From Phoronis australis (Eukaryota; Phoronida; Phoronidae): a stretch of 64,000 nucleotides of DNA. The stretch covers positions 179,032 to 243,031 of the forward strand of contig NMRA01000357.1 in NCBI GenBank assembly GCA_002633005.1. The letters run 5' to 3'. Each line of letters opens with the position of its first letter. Within the stretch, counting starts at the first letter, position 1. The position numbers were made by a program, and so were the translations under genes. The notes below the pieces were generated by a model that saw only the letters and a program-made list of their open reading frames with translations, was not told the origin of the DNA and searched no databases. Positions 20,119 to 32,200 of the stretch are shown in pieces.

Positions 20119-23100
20119 GGGCCATGCAGTGCGAAACANGCATAAACACACGTTTTTAGGGACTAATAGTTTAAGGGCTTAATGTAACTTCTTTCCGTAA
20201 CATACCGTAACATGTTGAAAAACTCGTGGCATGTTGTATGAAAGATTGTCGAAAGTGGTTCTACGACTGGAGTTGAAAAGATATCAAAGACCAAACTACT
20301 CCAGGTATCCAGCCAGGGCCACAGGTCGGTGCTTATAAAGAATGGCTAGAACTGAGTATAATTGTCAGGTTTGTTAACTAATTTTGCCGAGATTGTATGA
20401 AACAATACATCAGGAGTCTCTCTTTATGAAAATCAAGAACAAAATGAAAAAGAAGCAATGAAATGAGGCATGATTTGATAACTACAACTCTCGATCAAAA
20501 CTCAGACCAGCAAACAACCGGAAATTCTCAATGCAAACTCTCGCGGCTAGCCAGTCTCTGCATGCAATGAGAGAAAACACATGATGGGATTAGTGAGTGG
20601 GACATTACGACTACCAAATAAATTGATATTAATAATTTGGCATTCACTACGTGACAGCGCTTTTTGAAGGGTTGAAAGTGGGTGTCACTCAAGTACTACC
20701 TACTACAAGCAAGTTTGCGGGCTGTGGACATTGAAAGGCATGTTGATGGATAGATCTTGGAAGTGTGAACAGATTTAAGAAATCTCACGAATGTGCTTTT
20801 TTCATTTTTTGTTCTACAATGTCCCAATATTGCGTATTCCACACTTTTTCAACTACGTTTTTTTGTGACTTCATTACATTTAAAATGATTTCAAGGAGAA
20901 AAAAATAACGAGAATCAACGTTTTAGATACCATAACGCTGTCTGACATACATGTATCCATACACCATTTCACCCACTAAGAGTTTATAACTGACCGTGGG
21001 TCAGAGGTTACGCAGGCGCAGGCGACGTCATAGTTGCCTTGAACCAATACCCTAAACAGTTGACACCTTCAGATACAATTTTTAGGCCGGCATCAATAAC
21101 ATGTGAGTTTTAATAAAATATAAAATAAAATTCGTGCACTATTTCAAGGCGATTTAGCTTTTAGTTATAAACGATTCTTTTGAATTAAGGGTTTGAGACC
21201 ACATGAAGCGGACGAACCGAAAATTATGTTTTTACTTTGACGACAAAACCTACATCACAGGAAAGGCATCGCTGTCTGAAACACAAAATGAAAACAGTAT
21301 CAAAATCACATGGTGCGTTAAAAAATTATCACCATTTAGGTGTCAAATTTTGACTCGCTCTTTTGATCGGGTAGGCCATCTTGGATGCCAGGGGCATAGA
21401 TTACGAGATTAAAAGTACTTAAAAATTATTTTTACAAGTATTCCAACAGTAAAATTTAGTGACACATATCCTTACCTACCATTCTTTTTAATTCAAGAGT
21501 TTTCACCAGAATTTAATCACGCATGTATTACTTATTGAATTGAGTGATTGAAGTGTTCACATTTCACGTTGGACAACATAGGTAGTTCTGCTGAACTGAA
21601 AGACATGTTTTGACCCAGTTACTTAAATAATTGTCATTGGTGAATATTTAACTACATGTATAATACACACTGCTACAAAAAGCGGTTTTGAACAATTTTT
21701 TAATGCTTGTGCCATAACTATTATGAATATTCTATATATTTCTATGTGAAAGTCCATTCAAATGAACTTGCACTCTTGCTAAAAGATCGTTTGAAATCGT
21801 TTTATGTCCGAAGGTCAACTTTTCTTCAAGGCATGATTATATGTCACAACAGGACACACATTTTTCAAATTTTCATGCATAAATTATGTTTTTGATTCAT
21901 GTTTTGTAACAAGTTGCTTTTTACTTCAAGATATATCAAAACAACAAAATGTGAAAAGTCTTAAATGATTTACAGAAATGGGTTACGTTTCCATGAAGTG
22001 TGAAGCTTACGCGAATCTCTGTCTCATAGCTTCATACTTTTATTATCGTGCTTGTCAAATTCTAGTTTAAGAAGAACGCCTTTATGGTACTCAGTCGGCA
22101 TGGTAACAGTATGTCCACTTTGACACTTAACGTGATTTTGGTTCAGCTTGTATTGCTGGAACTCTAAGTTACTTATTGTGGCAAAACGTTGTAAGGATCA
22201 TTTTAATTCACATATTAATTTGTACTGAGATGTAAGCCTTGGCTACAATGACAGTTTGAAACCCCTGCGTGCAATGTTTTTAAGAGATATCATTTTTATA
22301 TCATATGGGAGCGTGACAACAAGTGACAAAACTCCAAAACTCAGATTCCGGGTACAGCATCAGGTAGCAGCTGACGAGGGGGGGGGGGNCTCCGGTGAGA
22401 CATATGAACGATTTCCAAAATACTAAAACTGTCACTGTTGGGGCAGCACACGTTACAATCATTCGAAAACATGCATGTAAATAATATTAGGTTTTGGCCA
22501 AATTGGAAGTAAGAAGTGGAAAACAAAAATGACGCTAGAGTGCAGCACGTGTACGACGTTTCGATATTCATCAAAAGTCATCCTCAGGTACAATAGCACA
22601 CAGGAAACAATCGTAACAGAATGCTAGATTAATATCAAAACATCGTTTTTAAACATGCATATGTCATCGTATCCTCTACGGAAACGTTTGGGCAAAGGAA
22701 TCTAGTTACAGAAACTGACACCATCAGTAGTAGAATTATCTAAAAATTGACGTCAACTGATTTGATCACTCTAGAAACAAATTTGCAAAACTTAATGAAG
22801 CCCCTTTATGAGATACAAGTGCATACTGCCCGTCGCCAGGTAGTGTAGAATACGCGATGTTAGGTCCTTTCTATCGGCTGTTGCTTGAAAACAAACAAGA
22901 AGCCCATTTTTTTATTTGCTTATTTTCTTATTCAGACAGCAAACTGGTGGAAAATATTATTGGAAATCACCAAAACCCCGCAAATTGGCCCTCAGAGTAC
23001 CTCAAATTAAAATGACTTAAAACATAAAATGGGGCACGATGTACCGAATTGTGACTCCCCAGTGAATTTTAACGGAAACTCCTTTAAAATGCAAACACTG

Positions 23101-23304
23101 CCTTTTGATAAAAAGGTTCAATGTCTTCATAAACATTATGAATTTTTTTTCTTTCCCATTCTTTTAAGCCGTTTTGTAACAATCTTTTTGAACCAGAAAT
23201 CAGCTGTGTTGGGCCAAAATATTCATGATGCTCCAGCTTAAAAAATAATGGCCCAAAATATCAAATAAACACTTTGAACATATCTCACGCAGTACGGTGG
23301 CTGT
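20119..23304. other. Intergenic stretch without recognised gene
   Basis: Contains single N joins at 20139 and 22389 (the second after a run of G) and a CCTGAGGATGA...CGAAACGTCG retroelement-tail motif on the minus strand near 22560-22600. A 69-codon frame at 21203-21412 has a genuine ATG but no recognisable family. Confidence 0.4.
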
Positions 23305-23340
23305 AAAGAGACTGCGCGGCAACTTTTATTTTTCCGTTGT

Positions 23341-23645
23341 TAGCTCTATAGATAGACTTACTAACTCTATCGATAGACTTACTAACTCTATCGATAGACT
23401 TACACAATCTTTCGATAGACCGACTATCTCTATCGATAGACTTAGTAACTCTATCGATAGACTTACATGTAGCAACTCTATCTGTAGACTTACTATCTCT
23501 TTCCATAGACTTAGTAACTCTATCGATAGACTTACTATCTGTATCGATGACTCACTAACTCTATCGATAGACTTATTATCTTTAGCGATAGACTTACTAT
23601 CTCTAACGATAGACTTATTAACTCTATCGAAAGTTTTACGCTATC
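23341..23645 (+). repeat. 21-bp minisatellite, left array
   Basis: About 14 units of consensus CTCTATCGATAGACTTACTAA, each centred on the palindrome CTATCGATAG. Variation is mostly single base changes. Confidence 0.85.
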
Positions 23646-23689
23646 GAGGTTGCTACCCCGGTTTCAAATTAAGTTGGAGGACGAAACAA

Positions 23690-24031
23690 GCCTATTGTCG
23701 ATTTATTCAAGCCAGGACTGACTCAAAGTGAAATAATAAAGGTACCCATGCCTCGTTTTGGAGCGTCACTAAAAGCAAGGCAATTGTGACGTGTTTTTGG
23801 CCACTTACGTACTATATCTCTGAATTTGATTAAATGGCTCGTTTTGTTGAAGAACATGTCGCGGGTTCAGGTCAGATGCACGGTTATAGATTCATGCATC
23901 AAAAGTGCGTAGCAAATGGTGTAACTGTACCACGGGGCACAATTTGGCAGTTTTTAACTGTCATTGATCCGCCTGGAGTTGAAGCCAGACGTTGTAAACG
24001 GCTAGTTCGGAGAGTATACTTTCAAATTTAA
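23690..24031 (+). pseudogene. Integrase-like N-terminal fragment
   Basis: An LFKPGLTQSEIIKVP-like helix-turn-helix region, broken by stops, is followed from 23834 by an open frame with GYRFMHQKCVANGV and IDPPGVEARRCKRL. A similar block ([28 protein letters not shown]) is encoded at 30760-31165 on the other strand. This is the region preceding the catalytic core in a family of animal integrase-domain transposon proteins. The catalytic core itself is missing. The nearest named group may be IS3-like eukaryotic elements; that is a guess. Confidence 0.5.
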
Positions 24032-25309
24032 AGTGAGCCTAAGAAAACGTCAAATCCGAGTGACAATCCCTTTTCTTTGTTTGGACTCTCCTCTCATGAC
24101 AAGTTGCTATCACCATAGGTTTTTAATTTAAGTTTAATTTGTCTATTGTCACGTACTCATTGTGTTTTATCTTATTCTCCCTTGAGGTATTATGATTTCC
24201 GATGCTACACTTTTCGTTTTTGCATATAATTTTGATACCAGATGTGAGTGCTTGCAAAGAATCGTAAAAAAGAATATAGAATATTTATTTAGAAAAAATG
24301 AAACTCTTAAATCCAGTAACACCCTATCACCCAATAACGACATGTCTCATAAATTATCAATAATGTCGCACTGGTAACTGCACACAACCTGATTGCACCT
24401 GTGATAAACAGGCTGTTAAAACATGGCACTTCGACGCAATGGTCAACACACCTTCTAAAATGGAAGCTATTGTCGAAAGGTCTAACATTCTGAAAGTAAC
24501 GAATCGTTGATTCTTAAAAACAATCTCAAACTTAGGTGTAACTTTCTTATAGTTACCGCATCATCATGATACGATATACATGCATAAGATAAAATCATAC
24601 ATGCCAATTCAAATTTTGTTGAAACAAAAAAGAACGACTTAAATCCATCTCACACCTATCTTGCTTACAGTTAGCGCCAAACTCAGTATGTACTTTGAAC
24701 TAAACAATACGCAGCACAAAAAATACAAATTATACATTATAAAAGCTTGTCTACTCAAATAAAAAATACAATTTCAACAGTTCTACAGTCTGTTCGGTGC
24801 CTACATATGAGTTCCTGAGCCACAGCAAAAGCCAACATACTGTCAAACTTGAAATCAACAGTGGAGTGATCTAAGAACCATGATTTTAGACTATATTGCA
24901 AACGTATTAGCAATGACGGACTCTGAAAACTAGCTAAGTGGTATCTTGTTTACTCTGATACTGACAAAACCAGAACCAACTTTTAAACCACAGAATTGCA
25001 CAGTATCAAAATGGTCACCACTTTCGAGGTCCAACGGCATCTCCCTAACCAAATATAAGGTCTGTGCTCCCCAGGAATGGCTGATCACGCCAAAATGAGT
25101 TAGTTGTGTGTACATCTGTATTGTATGCCGAGACAAGTGACCAGTGACTATTTTTCCGTAGCACCCCCTGTTGGAGGTATGACAGATATAAAACATCATG
25201 GGATTCATACAAGATCATTTAACTGTTTAATAACCGTTGGGCCTGTCGCTGTGCCTGTGTTGCGGGTCATGGTACATCACAGAAGTCCTAAACAGGCATA
25301 TCCATAAAG

Positions 25310-25428
25310 TTACCAAATCTATCGATAGAGATAGTAAGTATATCGATAGAGTTAGTAAGTCTATCTATAGACACAGCAAGTCTATCGGTAGAGTTAATAA
25401 CTCTATCTATAGAGTTAGCAACGGAGAA
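25310..25428 (-). repeat. 21-bp minisatellite, right array (inverted)
   Basis: Five units of the same family in opposite orientation (TCTATCGATAGAGWTAGTAAG). Confidence 0.8.
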
Positions 25429-25445
25429 AAAATTTACCGTGCCGT

Positions 25446-26148
25446 GGTCTTAGTCGGTGACCCTACAGTTGACCTTTTGGTGCTCTCGTGGAAATGACAG
25501 TCAAATATTGGGGTTTTGAGAATATCACTCACTGTACTTGGTTTCACTCAAAGAATTTTAATTAGTGATCACCCAACAAAAGATCAGCTAAGGTCACGAC
25601 CAACACTTCTGCAGACCGGCACATCTTTACGTAAGTCTAGTGAGCGTAGACACGGACAATTTACCGTAGCCTAGATGAGACTTAAGGCGTACACTTGCTT
25701 ACATACGACATGGTTGATTCCTAAACTTTTTGCAGCTTCATAGAAATTAGTCTCTAAAATAATAACTAAAGTAAAATTTCAACAATGGGGTATTAATTTG
25801 CGTACTGGCTAGATCCTTGATATACCAGGAAATATATTCTTTACTACCCAATATAAGCCCGAGCCTATATTTAGATTTGTGTTTTGGATCTTTAACTGAT
25901 CCGAGTGTATGCCAGGGCTTGAGTGCAAAAAAACTCCATAAGGCCCTACTTAAAATGCACACAATATCAAAGGCTTTCGAGACGATTAGAACATGTGTGA
26001 AATGAATTGATAAGATAATTTCTTCGACCCAATTCAAATAAGTAGATTTTCGTAGTGAGTGTTGCTAGGATGATCAATTTCCTTGTTGAGACTTCGTTAA
26101 CTGAGCTCGGGGAGGGAATCTTATCACTTACTCTGGACTGGCGACAAA
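25446..26148. other. Upstream region of the VWDE-like gene
   Basis: No exon recognised. It should contain the promoter and 5' UTR of the gene starting at 26149, but no core promoter element stands out. Confidence 0.35.
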
Positions 26149-26215
26149 ATGCAGTCACGAGCATTGCTGTGTTACGGGTGTATGGTTATTGTCCTGGCCT
26201 TGACTGAGTTTGCAG
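26149..26215 (+). CDS. Exon 1: signal peptide
   Basis: ATG at 26149. Encodes MQSRALLC then a hydrophobic core ([12 protein letters not shown]), a typical signal peptide. Donor GTGATA, phase 1. The in-frame join to exon 2 gives AG-QCVAEQW. Confidence 0.8.
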
Positions 26216-29200
26216 GTGATAAATTTACAGATTTCTCATGTTGTCTTCCTGAATAGTCATAAAACTGATAAGTTTGCTTATATTTTTAAATTGGTTTGGT
26301 ATAAAACTAAGCAAGAAGTTTGTTAGTGCATTATTGTGTCAATCAAGTACTCAATCTCGCGACAGGTTGAGACCTATCGTTAGCCAGATGGGCGAACGAC
26401 GTTGAAAGTTAAATTACGCCGCAAATAATTAACTTGCGTAACATTCACCCATTTGGCCAACAATAGAGAACAGACTGGGTACCGTCTGCACGAGCACACA
26501 AGACAGAAAATTCACACTGCAGAGCAAGTCCGTTCTTCACTACTTGGCACGAATTCGCCATTATTATGGTTGAAAACGAGGTGTCGTGTCAAACCGCAAA
26601 TGGTTCTGCCTGATTAGAGCACGCGCGTTTTCACATTTGCGTATTTAAAATTAATACTAAAACGAGGCCTTGTGCCCTAAACAACAATCCATAGCAATTA
26701 TTTTTGCAGCGTCACCAAAGTGTGCAATCAGCGAATGAAGGCGGTTAATGTAAAATCTTTTTGTCTAAATATAATATGGTTCAAATTCTACCGCCTATTA
26801 CACGCTTGAATATTGGCCTTGCACCTATATGTAATGCTCCACCTGTATCCGAAACTGGGCTCATGGCGAAACCGTCCACCAAAAGCAAACATGCAATAAC
26901 CGTTTGAGTGCAACTAGATTTCTGTGATACAAAACGGTAAATCATTTCAATTCAATACAATGCTGAGTATTTAAAGAAAAACTGAAAAGAATGGCACACC
27001 ACCGAAAACACTTTATTTAAAAACGTTCTTTCTCTTAATTTTCTTTAGTTAAGTACATGGATAGCTCACCAGTCGAAAGATATCCCTGATATAAGGACAT
27101 TTAGTAAGCTTTGTCTGTGTTTTTGCTTTTTCACGAACAGATCAATCAAGTTTGAAGTCCAGTAGCATTCAGCTGTGGCTGCTATTTGCCACAAATGTTT
27201 TATTTCAGCAAATAAGACTCACATGAATAACTTTAAAATATCACTCGTTAAATATTTTTTCCGAAACTCTGGTAAATATTGTATAGCACAGCACTACCTA
27301 GATTATATTCATGTAGGCCTTCATTCACACGGTGGATTTTCACAATTGTGTCCGATTATTGTCACCAGGCCAGTGTGTAGCTGAACAATGGCTGAACAGA
27401 AATGGCACTCAGTACCTGTTTGCAAATTCTACCAACTTGAACTGGGTTGAGGCTTCAGCCTACTGCCGAGAGCGAGGAATGGAGCTCGCCACGCCGAGGA
27501 ACAGTAAGGAGAATGAGTGGATGTCACAGCAGGTAGGTACTTACCATCTGTTCAAAATCTCTCATTCTATGAACACCACCATCTAACCTACACCGATTGG
27601 CACGACGTTTAGCTCGGTTATTTCTCCAACGTATCCAGGGGTTGCAACGCTTTTTCAACCTCGTTGCATCAAACAGTCCCAGATGGGCACCCAACTAAAT
27701 TCTCTAAATCTACTTTTTGTTTGTGAACTTGTAAAAACATTCTATATTAGGTTAAGATGGTTTCTGAATGTTAAATATGGTTTCCCACTTGACGCTTTAT
27801 TGTAACAGTTTACTTAGAAGAACATGCGCGCACATGGGCTCGGAGGGCTCGAACGAGCCACCCATTTGGCGAAGTAGGCAAAAAGATCCGCCTCAGAGGA
27901 CCAAATGTCCGAGTAAACGCGACAGAAGTCCACAGGAATCCGGCACGAGTGCACAATTCGCAGGTCTGAACCTACTGACATCATTTCAACTTCCCCGCAA
28001 CCATGAAATAACCATATACAGATCAAGATGTGGTCTATTCCTAAACAACGAGAAATTTAGACATAATTTTAATAATATTTCGGCTCTCTGTTCCTGTGGA
28101 GATACCCAGACATATCCTCATGTTTTCTTTGCTTGTGAGGTATGCAAGGAGGAGAGGGTACAGCTCTTCCAGGCACTCGAACAATACCCCAATGTTTATA
28201 AAAAATACTCTGAAATTCCGCAATTGTACAACAAAATTAATTTCTTTCTATATGGATGTCAAGAACTTAACTCAAACGAAAATATGGTTTTATTTGAAAT
28301 AGTATCAGAATTTCTTTATAACATTAAATCTCTTTGTGTGAGTGGATAGAATTTTATACATCTGTATGAAAATAAATTATTTTCATTCGTTGTCATATAT
28401 CATTGTATTCTTAACATCAGTTTTTTTATTTATGTATTTGTATATAATCATTGTATATAGACTTCTTTGTATTTTTTTACCCAGATCTAATGCCTCTTGG
28501 CGCTTTCTGGGTTATGTATATTCATTGTATTCTGAAGATTTCGTAATAAACATTAAAAAAAACAACAAAAAAACATGGGCTCGGAGGGCTCGAACGAGCC
28601 CCCCATTTGGCGAAGTGGGCAAAAAGATCCGCCTCAGAGGACCAAATGTCCGAGTAAACGCGACAGAAGTCCACAGGAATCCGGCACGAGTGCACAATTC
28701 GCAGGTCTGAACCTAGTACCCCGTTTTTTGTTTTTTAATCTTCGATTTTTTTTTTTAAGGAAAAGGTTCGGATACCGCAAAATTCGAGCCTCTATATTTT
28801 AGGGTGGGTGCACCCATGGAGAACTATTGGGGAGATTCCGCGCCCTGGTACAATTACGTGTAACTGGTCACTCGCACACATGCACGCGGCAGACTTAATA
28901 CACGCGTTCACGGGAAAGCCGACCGTAAGGAGAATTGGGGCGCAAACTGTAACAACTGTGACGACCGGGGGCAGAACTGGGAACAACATTTCAACGGGAA
29001 AGAGATAGGACCACTGGCTGACCTAAGATATCGCGGTGGGGGGGTGGGGGGAATGGGTGGCAGTAACCACTATTTCGACTGGCGCCTTTCGGCGATGTTC
29101 AGCGACCGTGTAGGGGGCGATATTGGCGTCGACGGCAGGCAAAAGCGGCAGTGGCCAGGGGTTGAGGTGCGACAATGGGGACGAGTTGGGTCAAAAGTGG

Positions 29201-32200
29201 AAAAGTTAAGGGACAACTTGCAAATATGGGACGACCGAGGGAAAAAAAGTTTGACAACGTGGGCGTGCGACAGACCTTGGCAAAGTCGACTCTGTATGTG
29301 ACCCCCCGATAATGTTTACTTTTCTAAGCTCCTGGATGCTATAAAAAGTACGTTATCGAGTTGTGACGGCTTCTCCTTAGACCAAAGTTTAATTAATGTA
29401 CGAAGTGATATTTCCTCAAAAAGGTCAATGGTGATTACTCAAGTCCACATTTAAAGAGGCATGGAACGCGAAAACTCGTAAAAGAACCTCTTAAACAGAT
29501 GGTGGCGAATCTAATTATTGGGTATGCTAACGTGAGACATATTCACTTTCATCATTGGACGAATTTCGAAAAAAATTGTCAGAATCACTATTTTCGATAC
29601 GCAGGCGAAATACTAACTATTTCATCCCGGTGCAGTTTTCAAAATTTTCGCCCCAAAATGATACATATGTGCGCATGCGCTCAAGGAAGATAGACTGGAT
29701 GCTGCTTGAAATGGGCAATCAAAGGTGAAAGGACACATTTTCCGTAATACCGGGGAAATGTGCTACGTCTATGTCATACTAAATAAGAAGACGTGGAAAA
29801 AATCGACGAAGCGACGGACTGTTTTTATTTTTTAAAGTCTAAAACCAAAGGAAAAAACTTGGTATCAACAGAAGTTCAAAATCTCTGGTGAACAGTTTGA
29901 CTTCTGTTTCAATGGAAGTGAACCAATTTGAAAAATGCAATTTAGTCTGTTTTTCACGTTTGATACAATTTTAAAGAAGTTGAGTGAATGTAACTTTTGC
30001 ATTGTTAAAACCTCAATCCTCAATTCATAAAATCTGCAAGTGTGCAATTTCCTACGGTCGTTAACCGACATATGCTTGCAATCTAACATAGCATATCTTG
30101 TTGGTGGAGAAACTACGAGGATATCTGGGAACTCCGTTTTATCTTACCGAGCTAAGGCAGTGAGTGAGCACATCAGAAGAAGCCCGAGTGAAAAAGTTAA
30201 TTTCCTAAAAATACTATACACAGCCACGGTTGCTATCTCGAAATATTGTCAGTCACATGTACTATATTATTAGGAAACTCTTGCAATGCATTTATGAAAC
30301 AGTTACTTTTTGGTCTGTATAGGTCTTTACTTATTCCTTGAAAAGAATTGATGGGTATGCTATAAGTGTTATGTGGCAAGTCTATAGATCATAATACCCA
30401 TCCAAAACAGAGTGTCATCGCTTATCTTCATTAGTAAATTTGATAGTTCCTCAACAGGTTCGGAAATGGAACGGACACTACCTATGGATCGGTGTCAATG
30501 ACAATGGAACACATGGTGTTTTCGTTGACTCGTCGGGAGAACCCGTAACTTATACAAGTAAGTTTTCCAAGAAAACTTTCTATAACGTAGGAACGTTATG
30601 ATGCTTAAATTGCACAACGTGAAGCAAAAATCAAGAACATCACCGACCGTGTTTCTACTGTGACCAAAAGATGACATCGCGCGTTTCTTTTTTAATTATC
30701 TCAGGACCTAGATCCCGACTTAACTATCTCATGATCTCGAGATCCTGAGATTATTTTCATTAGTGTGTCGCTGTACGTAAACAGTCTTCTAGCGCGCAGC
30801 ATTGCCACACCATCTGGATCAACAGCAGAAAGAATGTTTCGCTCAGTTTGTCGTTTCACCACTAAGCCATTAGTGACACATTTGTGGTGTATGAATCTAC
30901 AACCATGTTTCTGCCCTGGTATCGATATTTGTCGGTCTATGAAACCAATCACATCATCAATGTCTTTTATATAATTGCAACGACGCGCGAGCCCTAGTCT
31001 TGACGACAAACGCCGAAGGTGCCTAACGCTAATAATGATACCACACGGATACCCAAGCATGTCTACAGTTTCTTTTTGCGACAGCCCTAAGTGGAAAAGA
31101 TCTCTAACAGCTTGATCTCTATACAAATTGGAATATTCTTGGTAACATAAAACAAAGCCTATCACGTGACACCAATTTTACAACAGTAAGAGACCCAATT
31201 CTTTGTTTTTCATCCAGCTAAACTAGCAGCACTGCAGTGTTAAGTAGAAAAAGTAGCTTTAAAATCACCCGTCAACAACAGACACGAAAATCTGTTGTGG
31301 CGTGATCAATCTAAGTTCTGTCCTTTCCTCAGATCATGTTATCTGGACTGTTGACCGATGGAAGTTCATTGCGTTGATGCGTCCTGATAGCTCTGCTGAC
31401 AGTGTGGGTCAGGATTGCAAAGTGCCTTGATTACTTGTCCTGGTGATGATGTATGAGACGTCGAAACATGTTGAAGTTGAAAAATCTCGTTATTTTTATT
31501 AATATTGTCACTTACTTTTCTTCGTCGAGACCATACCCGGTTTCACGCCAGATACAAGGGGATCGCATGAGCTTTAACAAATTTGAAAGTTAAGTCATCT
31601 ATCTCATTGCATAAAATGCTAAAACATTTCCAGTGCAACTGCCATTTGAATTAGTTGATACTGTGATATACCCATCACAAAGTCATGGTTCAGAAATATG
31701 AGGTTTTAAGGAGTAGGATTGAAAAGGTGCACTTAGTTGCGTAAAATTATTTTTGGAGTACAGTGTAGATGGTAACCGCCAGTTTTAATATTGCAGTTTT
31801 GCTCTGGTGGTACTCAGCTATTTTTCGGTAAGGATGCCGCTGAAATATTAGTTTACCGTTAGAACATTTATTTTCTTGTACAACATACCTATAACCCGTA
31901 TTATACGCAGTTGTACAATATACACAGTTACGTAACCTACATCCTCTCTTATTTTACCAGCATTTAACATTCACACACATGTACGTAGCAATTTTTAAAC
32001 TGTTCCCGTCAAATCTTGAGGGCCCCTCGTGGGTTTTTAAGTTGTTATCCTTGTCCAACCGAGGCTGACCGACCCAAACCTCTTGAATTTTTGTTTTTTT
32101 GCCCCGTTTTATATTTTTTCCTTCGCCGATGGGCGCTCGTAACTGTCCACCTGCTCTCGAAGCCCGTGATTATGCATTCAATTTCATTTGCAACTTGTTT

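Larger units (their letters stand above)
23305..25445 (+). mobile_element. Integrase-type element with inverted minisatellite ends
   Basis: Two arrays built on CTCTATCGATAGACTTACTAA-like 21-bp units face each other: about 14 units at 23341-23645 and about five inverted units at 25310-25428. The sequence outside both arrays also matches in inverted orientation (TCCGTTGYTARCTCTATAGATAG). Between them lies a degenerate integrase N-terminal reading frame. Element ends and target duplication are not precisely defined. Confidence 0.65.

Noticed and set aside
23341..23645. Regularly spaced repeats looking like a CRISPR array.
   Set aside because: The units are head-to-tail 21-mers without unique spacers, in an animal genome, with an inverted partner array.
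27940..27960. GGAATCCGGCACGAG resembles a common cDNA-library adaptor (vector contamination).
   Set aside because: It differs from the adaptor at one base, lies inside a 143-bp direct repeat present twice, and continues into ordinary genomic sequence on both sides.
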